Assembly (NCBI RefSeq): GCF_033115175.1
Contig: NW_026909534.1
Coordinates: 643,701-707,700 of the forward strand
Direction: 5' to 3'
Source of the DNA: Lepus europaeus
Lineage: Eukaryota > Chordata > Mammalia > Lagomorpha > Leporidae
Length of the DNA: 64,000 bases
The notes beneath the pieces were generated by a model, which worked only from the letters and a program-made list of their open reading frames with translations, was not told the DNA's origin and ran no database searches. A program made the translations under genes and the position numbers. Of the stretch, positions 1 to 10,749 are shown one piece after another (position 1 is the first letter of the stretch; each line of letters opens with the position of its first letter).

Positions 1-13
1 AGATGGTCAGTGG

Positions 14-593
14 GTGAGCAGGCAGGGCGCAGCACTACAGGAGAAAACTGAGCAGCTTTATCTGTTCCCTCTGTTCCCTTTGCATAGAGCAGAGATTTGT
101 CCTCACTTTATTGCTTATTTGTCCTCATCTTATTGCTTTGTCTGTGCTGTAGGAAGAACTACAAAGTTGCTTTCTATAATGTATATGATATATATTCCTG
201 ATGTGTTTGAAAGACTTCAAGGATTTAGAAAGAATAATTAGAAATTTAATAACTTGTTATTTACATAATTATAGAACAATCATGATAATCTAGTTAAATA
301 TACATATATATTACATATATTATTTGTTTTTGTTTTTTATTTTTCTCTTTACATTTTATTTGTATTTCCAAAAGGATGAAAAAATAACATTGTTATAATC
401 TTTTAATAGCATTAGTCCACTCTTTCATAAAATGTCTAATTATAAGTGGGCCAGATGCAAGTATTTGGGAATTTTAGGTCTATGAACCCATAAGTAAAAA
501 TCTACAACTGAAATCATTACAGCTTAACTGTGAATGTTCTCATATAATATCTCTATAAACTAGAGGTTGACATCAGGAAAACTCTTTCTTTAG
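14..593. other. Non-coding AT-rich sequence; left part of duplicated block A
   Basis: No gene seen. From about 345 to 590 the sequence is recognisably similar, in the same order and orientation, to 45597-45855 (shared landmarks: ACATTTTATTTGTATTTCC-like start and a TCAGGAAAACTC-like end). This is the first anchor of the direct duplication described in the findings. Confidence 0.6.
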
Positions 594-644
594 AAGATTT
601 ATTTATTTGTTTGTTTATTGAAGAGTCATTTATTTGAAGAGCAG

Positions 645-686
<42 letters not shown>

Positions 687-1219
687 AGATTGATTTTCTA
701 TCTGCTGGTTCAGTCCCCAAATGGTCCCAATAAATGGAGACGGTACTTGGGCCATCATCTGCTGCTTTTCCCAGGCCATTAGCAGGGAGCTGGATTAGAA
801 GTGAAGCAGCTGGGGCTGGCACTGTGGCATAGCAGGTAAAGCCCCTGCCTGCAGTGCCAGCATCCCATTTGGGTGCTGGTTAGAGTCCTGGCTGCCCCAC
901 TTCTGATCCAGCCTTCTGCTATGGCCTGGGAAAGCAGTGGAAGATAACAAAGTGCTTGGGCTCCTGCACCTATGTAGGAGACCTGGAAGAAGCTCCTGGC
1001 TACTGGCTTCAGATTCTGTGCACCTCTAGCCATTGCAGCCATATGGGGAGTGAACCAGCAAATGGAATACCTCTCTCTCTCTCTGCCTCTGCCTCTTTAT
1101 AACTCTGCCTTTCAAATAAATAAATAAATATTTAAAAAATAAAAAAAGAAGTGGAGTAGCCAAGACTCTCATATGAGGTGTCTTTGTATGCTATGTCACG
1201 ATGCTGATCTCCCAGGGGA
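594..1219 (-). repeat. C-SINE, split by a nested SINE
   Basis: A minus-strand copy with the A/T-rich tail at the left, a GA microsatellite at about 647-682 and the TGGGCCATC block at 750. It is interrupted at about 811 by a plus-strand copy and resumes after 1148. The boundary sequence GAAGTGAAGCAGC (799-811) recurs as GAAGTGGAGTAGC at 1148. Confidence 0.8.
812..1147 (+). repeat. C-SINE nested inside the 594-1219 copy
   Basis: Full-length element from GGGCTGGCACTGTGGCATAG to the AAATAAATAAATAAATA tail, flanked by an imperfect 13-bp target-site duplication made from the older SINE it entered. Confidence 0.9.
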
Positions 1220-1315
1220 ACTTGTAAAAATGTTCCTGTAGCAGGAAGTCTAATTCAGTTTAGAACTTTTAAAATAAAATGCAGAGGCTGGCATTGTGGC
1301 ATATGCCTTTTGTTT

Positions 1316-1620
1316 AAGATTTATGTGAAAGGCAGTTACAGAGAGAGGGAGAGATGGAGGGAGAGATCTTCCATCCACTGGCTCACTCTCCACTTGGCCA
1401 CAATGGCCCACTGGGCCAGGCCAAAGCCAGGAGCCAGGAGCTTCTTCTGGATCTCCCACATGGGTGCTGGGGCCCAAGGACTTCCACTGTCTTCTGCTTT
1501 CTAAAACAGATTAGCAAGGAGAGGAATTGTAAGTAGAGCAGCTAGGACTCAAACTGCTGTCCATATGGGATGCCAGCACTGCAGGCAATGTCTTTACCAC
1601 TATGCCACAGCACCAGCTTC
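1316..1620 (-). repeat. C-SINE
   Basis: Minus-strand copy ending at GCCACAGCACCAGC. A short GGCTGGCATTGTGGCATA piece just left of it (1286-1303) looks like a truncated plus-strand head. Flanked on the right by 1620-1763, an anchor of the duplicated block. Confidence 0.85.
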
Positions 1621-1765
1621 AATAAATGTCTTAAATAAAATAAAATATAACACAAATACATTACTTAGTAGAAAATGTGTTAAGTTGCCTATCTTACAAA
1701 TAAATCATTCAATATCTAAGTCATATGGACTGAATAAAGGCCCAAGTTGGTTTTTGTTTGTTAGT

Positions 1766-2070
1766 TTTTGACAGGCAGAGTGGACAGAGAGAGAGACAGA
1801 GAGAAAGGTCTTCCTTTTCCATTGGTCCACTCCCTAAATGGCCGCTATGGCCAGCTGCGCTGATCTGAAGCCAGGAGCCAGGTGCTTCTCCTGGTCTCCC
1901 ACGTGGGTGCAGGGCCCAAGCACTTGGGCCATCCTCCACTGCCTTCCCGGGCCACAGCAGAGAGCTGGACTGGAAGAGGAGAAACTGGGACAGAATCTGG
2001 CTCCCCAACCAGGGCTAGAACCCGGGGTGCCGGTGGAGGATTAGCCTAGTGAGCCACGGTGCCAGTCAAG
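1766..2070 (-). repeat. C-SINE, subfamily with GACAGGCAGAGTGGACAG head
   Basis: Minus-strand copy of the other main subfamily in the window, marked by GACAGGCAGAGTGGACAG at the left and TTAGCCTAGTGAGCCACGGTGCC at the right. Inserted in block A only; block B has no SINE at the matching point. Confidence 0.9.
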
Positions 2071-2533
2071 GCCCAGGTTTTGCTGAAGGAGAGTTTACGT
2101 GTGGCCAGCATAGGAGGTAAGGTTACTGCTCCAAACCACTTCTCTCCCAGTAGCTCAGGGAAGGACTTACCATAGATACAGAAACAAAAGTTGGGGAACA
2201 TTCATTCAAGAGAGGACTTGGGCTTTGGGGAGTGTTCTTGGCGCTTCTCTCATTGTGCATTTGCAGATTCCCAGCTGGTCTGCTCTTGTGATCATCGATA
2301 TCACAAAACTTCCCACTGTGAGACTTGGGAGCATCTATCCTGAGGAGTTACTTTTTGAAAGAGATAGCAACTTTCCTCTAAGAAAGAAATTTGCCTGTGT
2401 TTAATGATTGTAACAGTGTTGAGGAAACTAGTTTCCTTTTGCTGGCAGGACAAGAGAAGGGGACTCAATGGAGGAACTAGACCTCTTGTGTTTAGGAGGA
2501 CCCTGTGAGAATATTACTTCAAGAAGTATTATT
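2071..2533. other. Duplicated block A, best-preserved anchor
   Basis: No gene seen. This stretch matches 46570-46950 closely in order: TGGCCAGCATAGGAGGTAAG, then the TCAGGGAAGG, TCTGCTCTTGTGATCA, TTTTTGAAAGA and TTTTGCT landmarks. It is the clearest evidence for the direct duplication. Confidence 0.75.
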
Positions 2534-2855
2534 GGGCCAGCGCTATAGCACAGTGGGTTAATCCTCCACCTGCAGCGACGGTATCCCATATGGGTGCCAG
2601 TTTTAGTCCTGGCTGCTCTTCTTTCCATCCAGCTCTCTGGTATGGCCTGGGAAAGCAGTAGAAGATGGTCCAAGTGCTTGGGCCCCTGCACCCACGTGGG
2701 AGATCCAGAAGAAGCTCCTGGCTCCTGGCTTTGGATCGGCGCAGCTCCGGCCATTGTGGCCACCTGGGGAGTAAACCAGCAGATGGAAGACCTCTCTTTC
2801 TGTCTCTACCTCCCTCTGTAACTTTGTCTTCCAAATAAATAAAATAAATCTTTAG
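2534..2855 (+). repeat. C-SINE
   Basis: GGGCCAGCGCTATAGCACAG head to AAATAAATAAAATAAATCTTTA tail. Joined directly to the next SINE with no spacer, so the second probably landed in this tail. Confidence 0.9.
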
Positions 2856-3197
2856 GCTGGCGCCACGGCTCACTAGGCTAATCCTCTGCCTGTGGCGCCA
2901 GCACTCCGGGTTCTAGTCCCAGCTGGGGCACCAGATTCTGTCCCAGTTGCTTCTCTTCCAGTCCAGCTCTCTTCTGTGGCCTGGGAGGGCAGTGGAGGAT
3001 GGCCCAGGTGCTTGGGCCCTTCACCTGCATGGGAGACTAATGGGAAGCACCTGGCTCCTGGTTTTGGATTGGCACAGCACACCGACCAAAGCGTCCATTG
3101 GGGGGGGGGGGGTGAACCAATGGAGGGAAGACCTTTCTGTCTCTCTCTCTCACTGTCTAACTCTGCCTGTCAAAAAAAAAATTAAAATAAAGCTTTA
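2856..3197 (+). repeat. C-SINE in head-to-tail pair
   Basis: Second-subfamily copy (GGCTGGCGCCACGGCTCACT head, CTGCCTGTC plus A-rich tail). Contains an unusual uninterrupted G run at about 3100-3112. Confidence 0.9.
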
Positions 3198-3667
3198 AAC
3201 AAAAGAAGTATTATTTATTTGTTAATTCATTGAGTACATCTCTCCTTAGTGTTTTTCCTGTGCCAGACCTTTTGAGGCATGTAGAGGTGAATCAGAGAGA
3301 GGCCTTTTATCATCAACCTGCAAGAGACCTCTACACAAGTAGATAAAGAGGAAATGGGTTTCTGGCAACAAGCACTACAGCTTCTTGTGAATGTCTTGGA
3401 GATTTATTAATCCTCCAACCTTTCAGTTAACTCTGGTTTATGAATCTTATTTTACAGTAGAATTGTACAGGGAGATATTTGAAAAGATTCATCAGAAAGT
3501 TGGAGATAAAATTGCTTTATGCGCAGTTTTTACTGAAAAGTATAAATAACATAGTGGAAATGATTTTTACTGACAAGTTTATTTATGATAAAGAAATAAG
3601 ACCTACATATGTATCAGACATAAATTTTCATGTTAATCAAGAAACCTTTAATGTCTTTTGTCAAAGA
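3198..3667. other. Duplicated block A, second and third anchors
   Basis: No gene seen. 3207-3430 matches 47300-47520 (TTTTCCTTGTGCCAGA-like, GATAAAGAGGAAA-like and TTTCTGGCAACAAGCAC-like words). 3473-3640 matches 49830-49960. Between those two anchors block B carries about 2.3 kb that block A lacks. Confidence 0.65.
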
Positions 3668-3990
3668 TAGATTTATTTATTTATTTATTTATTGGAAATA
3701 AAGAATTTCAAAGAGAGGAGACCCAGGCAGAGAGGTCTTCCATCTATTGGTTTACTTCCCAAAAGGCCACAATGGCCAAGGCTGGGCCAGGATGAAGCCA
3801 GAAACTAGGCACTTCATCCAGGTCTCCCATATCAGTGGAATGAGCCATCTTTTTCTGCTTCCCACAGCATATCAGCAGACAGCTGGATTGGAAGTGGAGC
3901 AGCTGGAACACAAACTGTTGCCCATATGGAATGAGGACAACATAGGTGGCAGCTTAACCCACTATGTCACAACTGTGCCAGCCCCAAATC
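3668..3990 (-). repeat. C-SINE
   Basis: Begins with a TTTATTTATTTATTTATTTA tail and ends at TGTGCCAGCCCC. Diverged in its middle. Confidence 0.85.
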
Positions 3991-4040
3991 TTTAATTTCT
4001 ATCTTAGAAACAATTATTTCATACTTAATTTTTCTTTTTT

Positions 4041-4340
4041 AAAAAGATTTATTTTATTTGAAAGACAGAATTACAGAGAGAAGTAGAGACACAGAGAGGT
4101 CTTCCATCTGTTGGTTCACTCCCCCAAATGGTTGCAATGGCAGGACCTGATCCAATCCAAAGCCAGGAGCCAGGAGCTTCTTCCAGGTCTCCCACATGGG
4201 TGCAGGGGCCCAAGGATTTGGGTCATCCTCTGTTGCTTTCCCAGGTATATTAGCAGAGAGTTGGATCAGAAATGGAACAGCTGGGACTCAAACCAGCACT
4301 GCAGCTTGGGACTTTAACTATGCACCACAGCATTGGCCCC
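4041..4340 (-). repeat. C-SINE
   Basis: AAAGATTTATTTTATTTGAAAG at the left to CACCACAGCATTGGCCCC at the right. The segment before the head is shortened compared with its neighbours. Confidence 0.85.
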
Positions 4341-4365
4341 TATACTTAGTTTTTTTTTTTTTCCT

Positions 4366-4414
4366 TGAAGATTTATTTGTTTATTCGAAAGTCAGAGTTA
4401 CACAGAGAGAGGAG

Positions 4415-4452
<38 letters not shown>

Positions 4453-4712
4453 CTTCCATCTGATGGTTCACTCACCAGTTGATCACAACAGCTGGAGCTG
4501 TGCTGATTCAAAGCCAAGAGCCAGGAGCTTCTTCCAGGTCTCCCACGTGGGTACAGGGTTCCAAGGACATGGGCCATCTTCTACTGCTTTTCCCAGGCCA
4601 TAGCAGAGAGCTGGATCAGAACAGGAGCATCCGGGTCTTGAACCAGCACTTATATGAGATGCTGGCACCACTGGCGACAGCTTTACCCACTATGCCACAG
4701 CACCGGCCCCTA
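4366..4712 (-). repeat. C-SINE with GA microsatellite
   Basis: Carries an expanded GA run at about 4419-4450. Flanking CCCCTATACTTAGTTTTT occurs on both sides (4336 and 4708), an apparent target-site duplication that includes the end of the preceding SINE. Confidence 0.9.
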
Positions 4713-5071
4713 TACTTAGTTTTTCTGACAACTCACTGTTCATGAATTTAATGAACCTCCTCTGGGATTGGTGTCACACTACCTCAGTGGTATGGAAAAA
4801 CCTTGGAGGGCCTTTTCATTTATGGCAGTGACTGGGGAGACTAGTGGGACTAGATGGTCATTATCAGTGCCCAGGGCAGTTCTGCACTTCATTAGTTCTC
4901 TACTGCTGCTGTCACCAATTACTGCAAACTGAATGCCTTGAAGAAATACATTGATTTCCTTATAGTTATGTAGGAGTCCAATAAAGACCTCATATGTTTA
5001 GTATCTAGGTGAGAGTATGGCTGCATTTCTTCCCAGAGATTTTACAGAATTTATTCCCTTTACCAGCCTCA
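4713..5071. other. Duplicated block A, fourth anchor, with old dispersed-repeat sequence
   Basis: 4720-4900 matches 50030-50215 (TGTTCATGAAT, CACTACCTCAG and GGCCTTTTCA words). The part from about 4893 has the look of an old family with TGCTGTCACCAATTACTGCAAACT and a gene-free body. No coding sequence recognised. Confidence 0.5.
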
Positions 5072-5270
5072 CAGGAGTAGGGAACCTTTTTTTTGCCTTG
5101 GGCCATTTGGATGTGTATAATTCATAAGCCATGAATAATTAGCAATGTAAAAAATAATCTGCTGTAGATTTATTGACTTTCAAGTTCCTCCTGTAGTTGC
5201 CTTGGCAGGGCCACACCAAATGATTAGATGGGCTGTATGTGGTCTGAGGGCTTCCCATTCCCAAATCCTG
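5072..5270. mobile_element. Possible hAT-like non-autonomous DNA transposon fossil
   Basis: The ends are imperfect inverted repeats: CAGGAGTAGGGAA at the left and TTCCCAAATCCTG at the right. The body includes TTGGGCCATTTGG and GGGCCACACCAAATGATTAG. Block B continues across the matching point without it, which fits an insertion, but no clear 8-bp duplication is seen. Family not named. Confidence 0.45.
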
Positions 5271-5498
5271 CTCTGGAAGATGCCCACCTTCCTTGGCTAG
5301 AGGACTCTCCCATCATTTTAAAGGCAGAAAAAATATCTCTTTTCTTAAAATCTTGTTTAATTACCATTTTACAATCACATTTAAATGATAACTGGTATAC
5401 ATATAACTAATCACACATTTCCCTTGCCTTTTAACATTCACCCAATCTAAACACTCTTCTCTGGTGGCTCTGGTATATTCTCTCTCTCTCTCTTTTTT

Positions 5499-5826
5499 TT
5501 AAGATTTATTTATTTATTTGAAGGTCAGAGTTACACAGAGAGAGGAGAGGCAGAGATAGAGAGAGAGGTTTTCCATCTGCTGATTCACTCCCCAATTTGC
5601 CACAACAGCCAGAGCTGTGCCGATCTGAAGCCAGGAGCCATGAGTTTCTTCTGGGTCTCACACATGGGTGTAGGGGCCCAAGAATTTGGGCCATCTTCTA
5701 CTGCTTTCCCAAGTCATAGCAGAAAGTGGGATTGGAAGTAGAGCAACCGTGTCTTGAACTGGTGCCCATATGTGATGTCAGCACTTCAAGCCAGGGCGTT
5801 AACCTGCTATGCCTCAGTGCTGGCCC
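5499..5826 (-). repeat. C-SINE
   Basis: AAGATTTATTTATTTATTTGAAGGTCAG head region to CTCAGTGCTGGCCCCG. Preceded by a short CT run at about 5478-5494. Confidence 0.9.
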
Positions 5827-6084
5827 CGAAAAAAATATATCTCATTTTCCTTCTGTAGTCAGGTCACCTTCTGAGCACAATTGGGAAAAATGTGTTACTT
5901 TTACAGTAATTTAAATTGCCTCACCTATATTCTCCAGGTTAATTTCCCTTTTCAGGGAATTAGACACGATCACACTTGCGATCCATTTTGCCATATAGGG
6001 TAACATGTTCACAGGTTGAGGATTAAGACATGTTCAAGGGAAAGGCTGCCTGTTAATATGCCAGGAAGAATTCTCACTTTTTTT
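5827..6084. other. Duplicated block A, fifth anchor
   Basis: 5900-6050 matches 50385-50535 (AATTAGACACGATCACACTTGC compared with AACTTAGACACAATCGCACTTGC, then TTTTGCCAT and TTCACAGGTT). No gene. Confidence 0.6.
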
Positions 6085-6590
6085 TTAAGATTTATTTTAA
6101 TTATTTGAAAGACAGTTACAGAGAGAGGTACAGCGAGAGAGAGAGGGAGGGCTTCCATTTGCTAGTTCACTGCCCAAATGACTGCAAGGGCCAGAGCTGA
6201 GCTTATCTGAAGCCAGGAGCTTCCTCCTAGTGTCTGACACAGGTGCAAGGGTCCAATGACTTGGTCTATCTTTTGCCTTCCCAGGCCATAGCTTGGAAGA
6301 GAGCTGGATCAGAAGTGGAGTAGCTGGGGTGGGGTGGGGGGGGCACTGTGGCATAGCAGGTAAAACTGCCACCTGTAGTGTTAGCAAACCATATAGGTGC
6401 TGGTTCAAGTCCCAGCTGTTCCACCTCCAATCCAGCTCTCTGCTATGGCCTGGGAAAGCAGTAGAAGACGACACAAGTCCTTGGGCCCCTGAACCTGCAT
6501 GGGAGACCTGGAAGAAGCTCCTGGCTTCTGACTTTGGATCAGCACAGCTCCAGCCATTGTGGCCATCTGGGAATTAAACCAATGGATGGA

Positions 6591-6651
<61 letters not shown>

Positions 6652-6652
<1 letters not shown>

Positions 6653-6990
6653 TTTTTGACAGGCAGAATGGACAGTGAGAGAGAGAGAGAGACAGAGAGA
6701 AAGGTTTTCCTTTACCGTTGGTTCACCCTCCAATGGCCGCTGGGGCTGGCGCGCTGCGGCCAGTGTACCACACTGATCCAAAGCCAGGAGCCAGGTGCTT
6801 CTCCTGGTCTCCCATGCTGGTGCAGGGCCCAAGCACTTGGGCCATCCTCCACTGCACTCCTGGGCCAGAGCAGAGAGCTGAACTGGAAGAGGGGCAACTG
6901 GGACAGAATCTGGTGCCCCGACCCGGACTAGAACCCAGTGTAATGGCACCGTAGGTGGAGGATTAGCCTATTTAGCCATGGCACTGGCTC
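6652..6990 (-). repeat. C-SINE inserted in the CT tract of 6335-7412
   Basis: Second-subfamily copy: GACAGGCAGAATGGACAG to TTAGCCATGGCACTGGC. The CT repeat continues on both sides. Confidence 0.9.
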
Positions 6991-7080
6991 ACTCTCTCTC
7001 TCGCTCTCTCTCTCTCTCCCTCTCTGCCTCTCTTTCTTTCTCTTTATAACACTGACTTTCAAGTAAATAAATAATTTTTT

Positions 7081-7387
7081 AAAGATTTGTTTTATTTATT
7101 TGAAAGAGTTCCAGAGAAAGGTAGAGGCAGAGAAAGAGGACTTCCATCTGCTGGTTCACTCCCCAGTTGGCCATAATGGCCAGAACTGTGCCAATCTGAA
7201 GCCAGGAGCATCTTCCAGGTCTCCCACCTGGGTGCAGGGACCCAAGGACCTGAGCTGTCTACTGCTTCCCCAGGCCATAGTAAAGAGCTGGATGGGAAGA
7301 GGAGTAGCTGGGTCTTGAACCAGTGCCCATATGAGATACCAGTACTTCAGGCCAGCCTTTAACCTGCTGTGTCACTGTGCCAGCCCC
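7081..7387 (-). repeat. C-SINE inserted in the tail of 6335-7412
   Basis: AAAGATTTGTTTTATTTATTTG to CACTGTGCCAGCCCC, followed directly by the remainder of the host tail (AATAAATAAATC). Confidence 0.85.
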
Positions 7388-7503
7388 AATAAATAAATCT
7401 TTTAAAAAAAAAGTGGAGTAGCAGGGACTTGAACCAGTGCCCATATGGGATGCCAATGCCACAGGCTGTGGCCTTAACCTGCTGTATCACAGCTCCAGCT
7501 CCT

Positions 7504-7925
7504 TTCACTTTTTTTTAATGGCCTTACTGCTGAGGAACAATTCAATGGGAGGACAGAATATGGGGCCTCGAAACCAAATTGAGATTTTAATTTGCATTCT
7601 AAATGACTTTTATAACACTCAATATTTCCTCCCATCTTCAACTATTTTATAGTTTGTGTCTGAAAGAAGTTAAAGTGGCAACATTAAATGATGAATCATC
7701 ATGACACTCTGCTACTGTCACAGCCTGTGATCCTTGATGTCCACTTGGTGTCATGTTCCATGGATTCCTCCCACCTGTCCTTGAAATGTATGTACAGGAC
7801 AGACTAGACATAAAGACAGAAAAGGGAAGAGGGCTAAATCTGAGGCAGTTGTTCTTCATTACCTAATTCCAGTGTGATGTATTTGTATTCAATCCAAGAT
7901 ATCTTTTTTTTTAAAGAATTGTCTA
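7504..7925. other. Duplicated block A, sixth anchor
   Basis: 7800-7920 matches 50560-50665 (AATCTGAGGCA, TTCATTAC and GTGTTAAGTCC-like words). The rest holds nothing recognised; no coding sequence. Confidence 0.5.
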
Positions 7926-8262
7926 GGGGCCGGCACTGTGGTGTAGTGGGTAAAACCGCCGCCTGCAGTGCTGGCATCCCATATGGGTGCCAGTTCAAGA
8001 CCCAGCTGTTTCACTTCTGATCCAGCTCTCTGCTATAGCCTAGGAAAGCAGTAGAAGATGGCCCAAGTCCTTGGTCCCCTGCACCCATGTGGGAGACCCA
8101 GAAGAGGCTCCTGGCTCCTGGCTTCAGATTGGCACAGATCCGGCTATTGCAACCAATTTGGGAGTGAACCAATGGATGGAAGACCTCTCTCTCTATCTCT
8201 CTCTGCCTCTCCTCTCTCTGTGTAACTCTGAATTTCAAATAAATAAATAAATCTTTAAAAAA
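7926..8262 (+). repeat. C-SINE
   Basis: Full length. AATTGTCTA occurs directly before it (7918-7926) and after its tail (8266 on), a target-site duplication. This tells how the locus read before the insertion and keeps the block A/B match going to about 8300. Confidence 0.95.
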
Positions 8263-8618
8263 TGAATTGTCTAAATTTCAAGTGCATCTCTAAATGGTTA
8301 CCATCTCTGTTCTTTCTGATGCCATATCAAAAAGAAATAATTGTTACATTCTTCAAGTTGATGCTCACAGAATAGTCTAGGTTCTTGTGGAACATGAAGT
8401 CTGAAACAGAAACTTATTGGTCATACAGATGATAGTATGGCTATGTATTTTCTGTGGTTCACATCAGAATTTTCCTGTGTTTTCCCTTAATTGCCTTCTG
8501 TTGGGATCATCAAATTTTGAGGTTCAAAATTTTTATTTACTTCAGAACCAGAGAAACAGAGACTCAGAGAGTTCCCATCCACTTGTTTATTTTTTATTTT
8601 ATTTTATTTTATTTTTTT
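8263..8618. other. Intergenic, nothing recognised
   Basis: AT-rich sequence with short frames only. It ends in a T-rich TTTTATTTTATTTTATTTTA stretch that is the tail of the following SINE. Confidence 0.5.
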
Positions 8619-8953
8619 TTATTTTTGACAGGCAGAGTGGACAGTGAGAGAGAGACAGAGAGAAAGGTCTTCCTTTTGCCGTTGGTTTACCCTCCAATGG
8701 CCGCCGCGGTAGCGCGCTGCGGCCGGTGCACCGCGCTGATCCGATGGCAGGAGCCAGGTGCTTCTCCTGGTCTCCCATGGGGTGCAGGGCCCAAGGACTT
8801 GGGCCATCCTCCACTGCACTCCCTGGCCACAGCAGAGAGCTGGCCTGGAAGAGGGGCAACCGGGACAGGATCGGTGCCCCAACCAGGACTAGAACCCAGT
8901 GTGCCGGCGCCGCAAGGCGGAGGATTAGCCTAGTGAGCCGCGGCGCCGGCCCC
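8619..8953 (-). repeat. Young GC-rich C-SINE
   Basis: Well-preserved copy with GCGCGCTGCGGCCGGTGCAC and CGCGGCGCCGGCCCC. CCATCCACTTGTTTA before the tail (8576 on) recurs as CCATCCATTTGTTTA at 8953, a target-site duplication. Confidence 0.95.
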
Positions 8954-9028
8954 ATCCATTTGTTTACTCCTCAGATATCTACAGTGGCTGGGCAAATTAA
9001 AACCAAGTGCGGGGGGGGGGGGGGGGGG

Positions 9029-9345
9029 TCCAGCTTTGTGGTATAGTGGGTAGGGCTGCTGCCTGTAGTGCTGGCATCCCAGTGCCAGTCCTGGCTGCTC
9101 CACTTCCCATCCAGCCCTCTGCTATGACATGGGGAAGCAGTAGAAGATGGCCCAAGTCCTTGGGCCCCTGCATCCATGTGGGAGACCCGGAAGAAGCTCC
9201 TGGCTCCTGGCTTTGGATCAGCACAGCTCCAGCCATTATGGCCATCTGGAGAGTGAACCAGTGAATGGAAGACCTCTCTCTCTGTCTCTGCCTCTGCCTG
9301 TCTGTAACTCTGCCTTTCAAATAAATAAATAAATCTTTTTCAAAA
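9029..9345 (+). repeat. C-SINE next to a G homopolymer
   Basis: The head is preceded by a long G run at 9010-9028, then CCAGCTTTGTGGTATAGTGG. Tail AAATAAATAAATAAATCTTT. Confidence 0.9.
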
Positions 9346-9579
9346 AGTGCTGGGAATTCAATACAGATCCTTCCCCGGGGTGTCTGGAACTCAATTACTT
9401 GCTGTCACCACTGCCTACCAGGGTTCACCCATCCTGGAATCTGAAGTTGGAAGGCATAGCTGGATGTCAAACCCAGGTACTTCAATGTGGTGCACAGACA
9501 TTTTAACTATCATCTTAACCATTAGGCTGAATGTCTGCACTCATAAACTATCTTAAATATTTTATTGTGGTACTTATAT
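9346..9579. other. Intergenic, possible old SINE remnant
   Basis: 9346-9545 holds worn words of a minus-strand SINE (GGAATCTGAAGTTGGAAGGC, GGATGTCAAACCCAGGTAC, AACCATTAGGCTGAATG). No coding sequence. Confidence 0.35.
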
Positions 9580-9983
9580 TGACTATTTATAGACTGAATT
9601 ATTTTCTCCCCAAAATCCATTTGTAGATCTCTAATCTCCAAATGACTGTATTTGGTGATAGGGCCACCAAATGGCAATTAAGGCTAACTGTGGACATTTG
9701 TGTGAGTCCTAATCCAGTTCAACTGGTGACTTTGTAAGACATATACCAGGAATGAGATGATGCAGAAAAAAGACCAAGAGATTACATGGTGAGAATTTGG
9801 CTATCTTCATACTAAATAGAAAGGCCTAAATAAAAAGCAAACCAGTAGGCATCTTTCTCTTTGACCCTTAATTTTGAATTTTGATTTTTCAACACTATGA
9901 GAAAGCTAATTTCTGTTGCTCAAGGCACCCAGTCTATGTATGGTACCATATTATGGCTGCTCTAGCAAACAAATACACTGCTT
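9580..9983 (+). mobile_element. MLT1-like LTR (ERVL-MaLR)
   Basis: The order of landmarks follows the MLT1 family: TAGACTGAATTATTTTCTCC, CCAAATGACTGTATTTGGTGA, CTAATCCAGTTCAACTGGTG, then TTTCTGTTGCTCAAGGCACC and ATTATGGCTGCTCTAGCAAA. Old and worn, non-coding. Family recognised from memory, not by search. Confidence 0.7.
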
Positions 9984-9984
9984 T

Positions 9985-10273
9985 GGGGCCGGCATTGTGA
10001 CATAGCAGGTTCCTGCAATACCAGCATCCCATATAGGCACCACTTTTAGTCCCAGCTGCTCCATTTCTGATCCAGTTCCTTGCTTATGTGCCTGGGAGGG
10101 CAGCAGAAGATGGCTCAAGTGCATGAGCCCCTGCACCCAGGTGGAAGACCTGGATGAAGTTTCTGGCTCCTGGCTTCAGCCTTTTGAGGAGTGAACCAGC
10201 AGATAGACAATCTCCCTCTCTCTGCCTCTCCCTCTCTCTGCCTTACAAATAAAATAAAATAAAACTTAAAAAA
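9985..10273 (+). repeat. C-SINE with clear target-site duplication
   Basis: AAATACACTGCT precedes it (9969-9980) and follows its A-rich tail (10272-10283). It sits at the 3' end of the MLT1-like LTR. Confidence 0.95.
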
Positions 10274-10749
10274 ATACACTGCTAGTTGCATTAATTTTCT
10301 CTGAATGGCATGATAATTTTATTCATTAATTTGTTGATAATTGCTCTACTGATTTAGAATATGCATAATCTATCATAATATTCTTGGAGTTATACTGTGC
10401 TACTTCACATACAATATAGTAGTTATTCAATGGAATAGTCCTTTTGACACCTACATATTGTACTATTTCATTATAAACATACCTATGTTTACATATGAAA
10501 TCAATATATGTGTGCCTTAGTGTGATACATTTTGCTTCAAATAATCACCTATGCTTTAAATTAAGAGTTTAAAAAGGTATATAGTCTCTTATCTTTAAAC
10601 ACATATATGTTTGCATTTTTTTATCCTGATTTTCCTGTACAGTCATTTCTTTTAATCTGGAAAACTTCCTTAGCATTCTATAGTATAGTTCTACTGATAA
10701 TCAATTTAGAGTTTTTTCATTAGAAAATGTCTTGTTCACCTCATATTTC
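10274..10749 (-). repeat. AT-rich sequence running into an old antisense LINE-1
   Basis: From about 10620 the sequence (TCATTTCTTTTAATCTGGAAAACTTCC and following) reads like the reverse complement of an old mammalian LINE-1 and continues after the SINE at 11052. The left part is unassigned. Confidence 0.5.

Larger units (their letters stand above)
6335..7412 (+). repeat. C-SINE inside 6085-7503, itself split twice
   Basis: The body runs 6338-6650, ending in a long CT tract. It is interrupted by a minus-strand SINE (6652-6990), resumes with CT-rich sequence and tail at about 6991-7078, is interrupted again (7081-7387) and finishes with AATAAATAAATCTTTT at 7388-7404. Confidence 0.8.
6085..7503 (-). 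repeat. Outermost C-SINE of a four-element nest
   Basis: The left half is at 6085-6334 (TTAAGATTTATTTTAATTATTTG to AGAAGTGGAGTAGC) and the right half at 7413-7503 (GTGGAGTAGCAGGGACTTG to TATCACAGCTCCAGCTCC). The GTGGAGTAGC word is on both sides of the split. The ~1.08 kb between the halves is made entirely of three further SINEs. Confidence 0.85.

Noticed and set aside
8599-8955. Frames of 80-120 codons inside C-SINEs (also at 25220, 27091, 36345 and others)
   Set aside because: They repeat the same SINE-derived residues at every GC-rich copy and have no gene context.
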